DNA of 64,000 nucleotides from positions 1-64,000 of the forward strand of contig NZ_JAJNCL010000005.1 of the NCBI RefSeq assembly GCF_021025955.1, in the 5' to 3' direction. Numbering within the stretch: position 1 is the stretch's first letter; each line of letters begins with the position of its first letter. Source of the DNA: Rhodococcus qingshengii. Lineage in GTDB: Bacteria > Actinomycetota > Actinomycetes > Mycobacteriales > Mycobacteriaceae. Shown here piece by piece: positions 58,650 to 64,000 of the stretch. Below the pieces are notes generated by a model, which was given only the letters and a program-made list of their open reading frames with translations, had not been told where the DNA came from and searched no databases. A program made the translations under genes and the position numbers.

Positions 58650-60062
58650 TCAGATCAATTCGAGCCTTCGGGCCATGTCGGACACAAAAACACCTGTGGG
58701 ATCGATGTTTCTGCGCATCTGGATCCACTCGTCGATTCGCGGATACATCGAGTGGAAGCTTGCTGCGGTAGTCCGAGAGTCCTTGGCGGTATAGAGGCGA
58801 CCGCCGAATTCGAGTACCCGTTTATCGAGGGAAGCGACGAACTCACCCAGTCCGGGCTTGATCGGGAAGTCGAAGGCCACATTCCATCCGGACATCGGAA
58901 AGCTCAGTGGCGCTGCGTTTCCCTCGCCGAAAAGTTTGAAGACGTTGAGCGCTGAGTAGTGTCCCGAACGCTGGATATCGCGGATGATGCTCTTGAATTC
59001 GTCCGTCGCGTCGACGGGCACGACGAACTGGTATTGCAGGAATCCCTTGGACCCGTAGGCACGGTTCCACTCACCGATGAGGTCGAGCGGATGGTAGAAC
59101 TGCGTCAGATTTTGGACCTTCCCGACGTAGTTGCCGCCGGTGCGGTAGTAGAACTCGCCGATCGCAGAGGCCGAAAGCTTGTTCATCAAGCCGTTGGGGA
59201 ACACGTCCGGCGTCGTGAACAGTTGTGGCGCATCGAACTTCAACGGATTCTTCTGCAACTTCAGTGGAAGCTGGTCGACGGTCGCCAACGAACCACGCGT
59301 GATCGAGGCCCGGCCGAGCTTCGGCGGCGCACTGACCGCGTCGAACCAGGCGCTCGAATATGTGTAGTCGGCTTCGCTGCCGTCGCTGTGAAAAGCGACG
59401 GTTTCATCCAGGCTCGCGGTCAGAGCGCCGTCGTTGACGAAATACGCCGTTTCGGTCGGCGTCATCTCGAGGGTGACGCGAAGGATGATCCCGGTCAGTC
59501 CGATTCCGCCGACGGTAGCCCAGAAGAGCTCGGATGTCGGGCCTTGCGGCTCCAGTGTTCGGATACTGCCGTCAGCAGTGAGCAGATCCATCGAGCGGAC
59601 ATGATTTCCGAAGCTGCCTTCGGTGTGGTGGTTCTTGCCGTGGATATCGCAGGCGATCGCTCCGCCGATGGTTACCTGGCGTGTTCCGGGGAGCACCGGG
59701 ACCCAGAGGCCGAACGGTAGTGCCGCCCGCATCAGCTGATCGAGGGACACTCCGGCGTCCATCTCCACCAGTCGGGTCTCTGCATCGATCTTGTGAATTC
59801 GACGGAAGGCAGTCATGTCGATTACCAAGCCGCCGGTGTTCTGCGCGTTGTCTCCGTAAGACCGACCCAGACCGCGGGCGATGACTCCGCGTCGGAGGTG
59901 CAACGGCTTGTCTGCATTGTCGTCTGCGACGCGGGCGACGGCCTTCGCGATCCCCTCTACATCAGGGGTCGAAACGACGTGCGAGGTCGTTCGGGCTGTG
60001 CGACCCCAACCGCCGAGGACAGTGGACGCAGTGGTTGGCAGATCGGTGGAGTTGTCGGGCAC
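58650..60062 (-). CDS. dprE1: Decaprenylphosphoryl-beta-D-ribose oxidase DprE1
   Basis: DprE1 oxidises decaprenylphosphoryl-ribose at C2 in arabinan synthesis for the cell wall. The 470-residue flavoprotein has the FAD domain [14 protein letters not shown] near residue 62, [20 protein letters not shown] near 138 and VGGIGLTGI near 184; the Tyr-Lys motif [10 protein letters not shown] is intact. The benzothiazinone-reactive Cys387 of the M. tuberculosis enzyme aligns with Ala396 (GWNVAFDFP). GTG 60062 gives a family-like length; TTG 60092 is an alternative. dprE2 is not adjacent. Confidence 0.92.
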   Translation of the reverse strand: MPDNSTDLPTTASTVLGGWGRTARTTSHVVSTPDVEGIAKAVARVADDNADKPLHLRRGVIARGLGRSYGDNAQNTGGLVIDMTAFRRIHKIDAETRLVEMDAGVSLDQLMRAALPFGLWVPVLPGTRQVTIGGAIACDIHGKNHHTEGSFGNHVRSMDLLTADGSIRTLEPQGPTSELFWATVGGIGLTGIILRVTLEMTPTETAYFVNDGALTASLDETVAFHSDGSEADYTYSSAWFDAVSAPPKLGRASITRGSLATVDQLPLKLQKNPLKFDAPQLFTTPDVFPNGLMNKLSASAIGEFYYRTGGNYVGKVQNLTQFYHPLDLIGEWNRAYGSKGFLQYQFVVPVDATDEFKSIIRDIQRSGHYSALNVFKLFGEGNAAPLSFPMSGWNVAFDFPIKPGLGEFVASLDKRVLEFGGRLYTAKDSRTTAASFHSMYPRIDEWIQMRRNIDPTGVFVSDMARRLELI

Positions 60063-60124
60063 GAAATCCGAGGGTACCTGTTTGCGGACCAACTGGTCTG
60101 AAACCGATGGCTGCGCCGGTTCGC

Positions 60125-60703
60125 CTATCGCGAGAGGTCGAGATCGAAGTACAGGGTCTCGGACCAGTAACCGAGGCCGAGTTCGCGTAGCGGTTCCTCG
60201 ACGCTCTCCTGAGTCGGCGTGAACAGTCGCTCCCAGAAGCGCGGCTTGGCGGGTGCGAGCGTGGCCAAAGCTGCCTCCATCTCCGCATCGATGTTCGCCA
60301 GACCGGCCATCAGGGCCGTGCTCTGTTCGGCGAACGGTTCGTCGTCCATGTCGAAGATTTCGCCGCACTCGAGGACGAAGTAGTGGTCGGGCTCGGTGTG
60401 GCTGCGCAGGAAACGCAGCGCATCGCCGGCCATCGTGCCGAGTTCGGGGTGATCGATGCGGCCGAGGAAGTCTTCGAGCCGGGCGATACCAGGACCACAG
60501 GGCGCGGTGACCGCGATCAGGTCGGGGGTGTCGTCCCAGATGATCGACTGGCGGGCGAGCGGATTCACGGACACAAGGATCCGGGGGACCAGCGGTATCG
60601 CGTACGACCACTCCGAGACTCCCCTGAGTCCACGGGTGCGAGTGACAGCCGGATTCTCGTGCGGGGCAACAGGGGTCGAGTAGAGATAGGTGCGGTTGGC
60701 CAC
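60125..60703 (-). CDS. Conserved protein of unknown function
   Basis: This 192-residue protein starts with [17 protein letters not shown] and has blocks such as [16 protein letters not shown] and [16 protein letters not shown]. It is soluble and acidic and has no domain I recognise. GTG 60703 follows AAAGGA by 8 bases. It lies between the TetR gene and dprE1 on the same strand. Function is unknown. Confidence 0.7.
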   Translation of the reverse strand: MANRTYLYSTPVAPHENPAVTRTRGLRGVSEWSYAIPLVPRILVSVNPLARQSIIWDDTPDLIAVTAPCGPGIARLEDFLGRIDHPELGTMAGDALRFLRSHTEPDHYFVLECGEIFDMDDEPFAEQSTALMAGLANIDAEMEAALATLAPAKPRFWERLFTPTQESVEEPLRELGLGYWSETLYFDLDLSR

Positions 60704-60738
60704 TGGCCGAGTCCTTTCTACGGTCGGCGTCACCTGAT

Positions 60739-61338
60739 TCAGGCGGCGCCCACCATCCTTAATGCCAGGTCTCCGTACAGCTTTCCAATGTCTTCCGGAT
60801 CCGTGTAGTTGCCGGCCGGGAACCAGCGGCACACGTCGACGCACAGGGACATCAAGGCGAGGGTGACGCCTTCGGCATCGGGGATCGTGAAGTCGCCCGA
60901 CTGGACGCCGGCGTCGACAACCTCCCGGACCACCCGCGTCGTGCTGCGGCGAAGCGCGACGACGGTTCGGTAGTGCTCTGGTGTGAGTGCAGTGAGTTCG
61001 TACTGGACGACGCGAGCGAGTGAATGGTGCCCGGCCTGCCAACTGGCGAACGCGCTGATCAGTTCCTGCAAGCGAACGGACGGTTCTTCGCCCGGTCTGT
61101 CGGCGCCCTCGACCACCTTCAACGCTTCGGTGTGGCCCTCGTAGCTGATCGCGAAAAGCAGCTCTTCTTTCGAGCGGTAGTGCGGGTACATGGCGGCGGG
61201 ACTCATATCGAGGCGCGCAGCGATGTCACGGGTGGTGGTGCCGCCGTAGCCGGCGGAGGCAAAAGCGTCCACAGCCGCCGCGCGGATACGGGCCGCGGCT
61301 TTGGAGGGGCTGATCACCACGTCAGGTGAATCGCTCAC
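60739..61338 (-). CDS. TetR family regulator
   Basis: This 199-residue TetR repressor has the HTH near residues 25-65 ([22 protein letters not shown] is split) and an acyl-CoA-type ligand half. GTG 61338 follows GGAGG by 5 bases. It is divergent from an acyl-CoA dehydrogenase gene, with two identical-pattern palindromes between, and probably represses that operon. It resembles regulators of fatty-acid or sterol catabolism (KstR2-like); the ligand is not determined. Confidence 0.88.
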   Translation of the reverse strand: MSDSPDVVISPSKAAARIRAAAVDAFASAGYGGTTTRDIAARLDMSPAAMYPHYRSKEELLFAISYEGHTEALKVVEGADRPGEEPSVRLQELISAFASWQAGHHSLARVVQYELTALTPEHYRTVVALRRSTTRVVREVVDAGVQSGDFTIPDAEGVTLALMSLCVDVCRWFPAGNYTDPEDIGKLYGDLALRMVGAA

Positions 61339-61396
61339 GGTTTCCTCCAAGTGTGACGGATTTCGATGTTGACAATATCCCGCTCTCGATTCACTA

Positions 61397-61429
61397 TAAG
61401 CAGGTGCTTAGATTCTAAGCGAATGCTTA
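61397..61429. promoter_or_regulatory. Tandem TetR-type operators
   Basis: TAAGC-AGGT-GCTTA (61397-61410) and TAAGC-GAAT-GCTTA (61416-61429) are two copies of TAAGCNNNNGCTTA with centres 19 bp apart. TTGACA at 61369-61374 precedes them. They lie between the TetR and acyl-CoA dehydrogenase genes. Confidence 0.75.
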
Positions 61430-61478
61430 GGGGCATCGTTACGTGTGGCATTGCCACGCTGAAAGGAAGCAACTCGTC

Positions 61479-62624
61479 ATGCGTCGCACTCTGTACGGAC
61501 CCGATCACGAGGCATTTCGCGAATCTGCTCGCGAATTCGTCAACCGGAACATCCTTCCGGTCGCAGAGAAGCTGATCGACCAGCGCTTCATCGATCGTGA
61601 AATTTGGCTCGAAGCGGGACGCAACGGCTTCCTCGGACTCGAGGTTCCGGAGGCGTACGGCGGAAGCGAAGCTGGCGACTACCGCTTCAACGCGGTTCTG
61701 GCAGAAGAGCTCTCGCGCGCCAGTGCAGCTGTTGCCTCGAGCTTCGGCATTCACGCCGACGTCGTTGCTCCCTACCTCGTTCAGCTCACCACCGAAGAGC
61801 AGAAGCAGCGTTGGCTGCCCAAGTTCTGCACCGGTGAGATGCTGACGGCCATCGGCATGACCGAGCCTTCCGGTGGATCCGACCTCGCCTCGCTCAAGAC
61901 CACCGCGGTCAAGGACGGCGACGACTGGATCATCAACGGCTCCAAGACCTTCATCACCAACGGCTACAACGCCGATCTCGTGATCGTGGCGGCACGGACC
62001 AGCCCCGAGAAGAAGTCCAAGGGCATCACGCTCTTTGCCGTCGAAACCGGCATGGAAGGCTTCGAGCGCGGGCGCAAGCTCGACAAGGTCGGCCAGCACG
62101 AGTCCGATACTGCCGAACTGTTCTTCGAGAATGTTCGCGTGCCGTCCACCAACATCATCGGTGAGATCGACCGCGGCTTCATCTACATGATGGAAATGCT
62201 GCCGCAGGAGCGCGTCGGCGCTGCGGTGTCCAACATCGCGCACGCTGCGCCGATCCTCGAAGAGACGCTGCAATATGCGAAGGACCGCAAGGCTTTCGGT
62301 CAGCCGATCGGCTCGCTGCAGTGGAACAAGTTCCTTCTCGCGGATCTCGTCACCCGCATCGAGGTCACTCAGGCCTATGTCGACAACTGCGTCGCGGCAC
62401 ACGCTGCCGGCGAGCTGACCGCCATCGACGCCGCCAAAGCGAAATGGTGGACCGCGCAGGTGCAGAACGAGGTCCTCGATCACTGTGTTCAGTTGCACGG
62501 TGGCTACGGCTTCATGACCGAGTACCGCGCCGCCCGCGCGTGGATGGACGCCCGCGTCACCAAGATCTGGGCCGGATCCAACGAGATCATGAAGGAACTC
62601 ATCGGCCGCGATCTCGGCCTGTAA
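61479..62624 (+). CDS. Acyl-CoA dehydrogenase
   Basis: This 381-residue flavoenzyme oxidises acyl-CoA to trans-2-enoyl-CoA. The substrate/FAD motifs IGMTEPSGGSDLASL near residue 126 and the DRKAFGQPIGSLQ block are present, and the base Glu lies in GYGFMTEYRAARAW near 350. The chain-length range cannot be read from sequence. ATG 61479 follows AAAGGAAG. It is controlled by the TetR operators upstream and is followed by an SDR 78 bp later. Confidence 0.92.
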   Translation: MRRTLYGPDHEAFRESAREFVNRNILPVAEKLIDQRFIDREIWLEAGRNGFLGLEVPEAYGGSEAGDYRFNAVLAEELSRASAAVASSFGIHADVVAPYLVQLTTEEQKQRWLPKFCTGEMLTAIGMTEPSGGSDLASLKTTAVKDGDDWIINGSKTFITNGYNADLVIVAARTSPEKKSKGITLFAVETGMEGFERGRKLDKVGQHESDTAELFFENVRVPSTNIIGEIDRGFIYMMEMLPQERVGAAVSNIAHAAPILEETLQYAKDRKAFGQPIGSLQWNKFLLADLVTRIEVTQAYVDNCVAAHAAGELTAIDAAKAKWWTAQVQNEVLDHCVQLHGGYGFMTEYRAARAWMDARVTKIWAGSNEIMKELIGRDLGL

Positions 62625-62637
62625 TTTCGCAACTGCC

Positions 62638-62667
62638 GTCCATACGTCACAGCAGTCCATACGTCAC
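62638..62667 (+). repeat. 13-bp direct repeat before the SDR gene
   Basis: GTCCATACGTCAC occurs at 62638-62650 and again at 62655-62667, 17 bp apart, in the gap between the acyl-CoA dehydrogenase and the SDR. Its role is unknown. Confidence 0.6.
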
Positions 62668-62702
62668 TTCCCGAACCCGACGACACAGGAGCATCACCGC
62701 GC

Positions 62703-63464
62703 ATGTCTGTTCTCGACAAGTTCTCTCTGACCGATCGAGTGGTCATCGTGACCGGTGCGTCGTCGGGCCTCGGGGTGGCGTTTGCGAAAGCCGCAGCAGA
62801 GGCCGGTGCGGACGTCGTCCTCGCTGCTCGCCGCGTCGACAAGCTCGAAGACACGGCCAAGCTCGTGCGTGACGCAGGCCGCGAAGCGTTGTGCGTGGCC
62901 ACCGACATCGTCGATCCGGCTCAGGCTCAGAACATGGTCGACGCCGCGATGGAGAAGTTCGGCCGCGTGGACGTGCTGGTCAACAACGCCGGTGTCGGAA
63001 CTGCCGTCCCGGCAACCCGCGAGACCCCGGACCAGTTCCGCGCCGTCATCGACATCAACCTCAATGGGTCCTACTGGGCAGCACAGGCCTGCGGCCGCGT
63101 CATGCTGCCGGGCAGCTCCATCGTCAACATCTCGAGCATTCTCGGACTGACGACAGCCGGACTGCCACAGGCCGCCTACGCGGCGAGCAAGGCAGGCGTC
63201 GTCGGATTGACCCGCGACCTCGCACAGCAGTGGGGAGCGCGCAAGGGCATTCGTGTCAACGCGATCGCGCCCGGCTTCTTCAAGTCGGAAATGACCGACC
63301 AATATAACGACGGCTACTTGGACGCGATGGCTCCGCGCCTGATCCTCGGCCGGATGGGCGATCCTGAAGAGCTCGCGGCCACCATGGTGTGGCTCGCATC
63401 CGAGGCGGGCGGATACGTCACCGGACAGACCATCGCCGTCGACGGAGGAATCACCATCACCTGA
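62703..63464 (+). CDS. SDR family oxidoreductase
   Basis: This 253-residue SDR has TGASSGLG near residues 18-25, NNAG near 99, Ser in ISSILG and the YAASK Tyr-Lys pair near 158. The C-terminus carries the usual DGG. It is probably a 3-hydroxyacyl-CoA or similar dehydrogenase working after the acyl-CoA dehydrogenase upstream. It may share the TetR regulation. Confidence 0.88.
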   Translation: MSVLDKFSLTDRVVIVTGASSGLGVAFAKAAAEAGADVVLAARRVDKLEDTAKLVRDAGREALCVATDIVDPAQAQNMVDAAMEKFGRVDVLVNNAGVGTAVPATRETPDQFRAVIDINLNGSYWAAQACGRVMLPGSSIVNISSILGLTTAGLPQAAYAASKAGVVGLTRDLAQQWGARKGIRVNAIAPGFFKSEMTDQYNDGYLDAMAPRLILGRMGDPEELAATMVWLASEAGGYVTGQTIAVDGGITIT

Positions 63465-63495
63465 CGCCGATGCCGAGATGTCGCCGGCTTTGCCG

Positions 63496-63501
63496 TATAA
63501 G
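63496..63501 (+). promoter_or_regulatory. Possible -10 box of the last TetR gene
   Basis: TATAAG lies six bases before the GTG at 63508. The sixth base is G rather than T, so the fit to TANNNT is imperfect. Confidence 0.35.
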
Positions 63502-63507
63502 TAGCTG

Positions 63508-64000
63508 GTGACCTCTCGCGCCGAACCTCAGGAGAACTGGGAAGACCGTCCGCCACCATCCATGGCAGCGACGGAGCTTCTGCGTGACCTGCCGGTGACT
63601 GCCCGCGGCGTCCGGACCAGGGCTTCTCTGGTCGCAGCGGCTCGAACGGTGTTCGAGCGCGCAGGGTATCTCGATGCCCGTCTGACGGACATCACCAAGG
63701 AAGCGAACTGCTCCACCGGCACGTTCTACACCTACTTCGACAACAAAGAGCAGATCTTCGCCGCAGTTCTCGACGTTGCGCAGGAAGACATGCTGCACCC
63801 CGGCATGGGACGGGTCCGCGAGGTCGATAATCCGTATGCGGTCCTCGAATCGAGTAACCGTGCCTACCTGACGGCTTTTCGCCGCAACGCCAAACTGATG
63901 GGTCTGCTCGAGCAGGTATCGCACATCGATCCGGCCTTCGCGAAACTGCGTCGGGACCGAGCCGAGACCTTCATTTCTCGTAATGCCCGAGCCATCGAAC
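63508..64000 (+). CDS. TetR family regulator, partial (right edge)
   Basis: The window ends inside this gene; 164 residues are visible. After an N-terminal tail of about 40 residues the TetR helix-turn-helix is clear: GYLDARLTDITKEANCSTG and TFYTYFDNKEQIFAA. Start GTG 63508 or ATG 63562 are both possible; the former has a -10-like TATAAG six bases ahead. The ligand domain begins but is cut. It could control the SDR and acyl-CoA dehydrogenase or genes beyond the edge. Confidence 0.85.
   Translation, partial: MTSRAEPQENWEDRPPPSMAATELLRDLPVTARGVRTRASLVAAARTVFERAGYLDARLTDITKEANCSTGTFYTYFDNKEQIFAAVLDVAQEDMLHPGMGRVREVDNPYAVLESSNRAYLTAFRRNAKLMGLLEQVSHIDPAFAKLRRDRAETFISRNARAIE

Noticed and set aside
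57430-58728. A 432-codon frame antisense to the ECF42 sigma factor
   Set aside because: His/Arg-rich; the plus-strand gene has clear sigma motifs.
60063-60611. An N-terminal extension of dprE1 in the same frame
   Set aside because: Arg/Pro-rich composition and overlap with the upstream gene; DprE1 family length fits a start near 60062.
1-64000. CRISPR arrays, insertion sequences, prophage or integrase genes
   Set aside because: No repeat-spacer series, transposase or integrase motif was seen anywhere in the window.

Overview
The window reads as chromosomal DNA from a Rhodococcus of the R. erythropolis/qingshengii type. Evidence: high-GC actinobacterial codon use, a protocatechuate cluster in the rhodococcal order with a fused pcaL, a DprE1 (arabinan/mycolate cell wall), a mycofactocin-type SDR, HadA/HadB-like dehydratases, DUF1707 and an ECF42-type sigma factor with its DGPF partner. 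There is one tRNA (initiator fMet). I saw no insertion sequence, prophage, integrase or CRISPR array; the genes look like ordinary, densely packed catabolic chromosome.

Layout. 1-7230: alpha/beta hydrolase, TetR regulator, a HadA/HadB-like pair, a FAD oxidoreductase, an AAA ATPase coupled to an M50B-type membrane protease, and an SDR. 7283-15618: gpsA, a gluconate locus (GntR, permease, kinase), DUF1707 and SRPBCC proteins, an HSL-type esterase, a transglutaminase, a MobA-like transferase and a monoacylglycerol lipase. 15764-21665: two poorly known genes, a SUMF1-fold protein, then a PucR regulator divergent from a yeast-type cytosine deaminase and a cytosine permease. 21704-29500: MscS channel, DUF2461, two iron-siderophore binding lipoproteins (one behind a good IdeR box), hydrolases, a Clp-N/HTH protein behind twin palindromes, and a cold-shock protein.

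30108-37598: a complete lower protocatechuate pathway, pcaHGBLRF on the minus strand divergent from pcaIJ, taking protocatechuate to succinyl-CoA and acetyl-CoA. 37662-42794: AraC-GyrI regulator, an AhpD-like enzyme, an alanine-rich coiled-coil surface protein overlapping a sortase-like lipoprotein gene, and an M20 peptidase.

42755-50990: a LacI regulator divergent from an eight-gene operon (BtpA, PfkB kinase, sugar ABC importer, phosphotriesterase-like hydrolase, GATase1-like protein, TenA) whose substrate I cannot name. This is the strongest candidate for an undescribed pathway. 51088-54913: tRNA-fMet and a GntR-lutABC lactate locus with a clear operator. 54972-64000: mycofactocin-type SDR, Lon-substrate-domain and DUF309 proteins, DGPF/ECF42 pair, dprE1 with a natural Cys-to-Ala change at the benzothiazinone site, a TetR-controlled acyl-CoA dehydrogenase and SDR, and a TetR gene cut by the right edge.

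Regulatory sequence is unusually readable. At least nine genes have a TANNNT hexamer exactly six bases before the start codon, which predicts leaderless mRNAs, and several palindromic operators can be paired with adjacent regulators.
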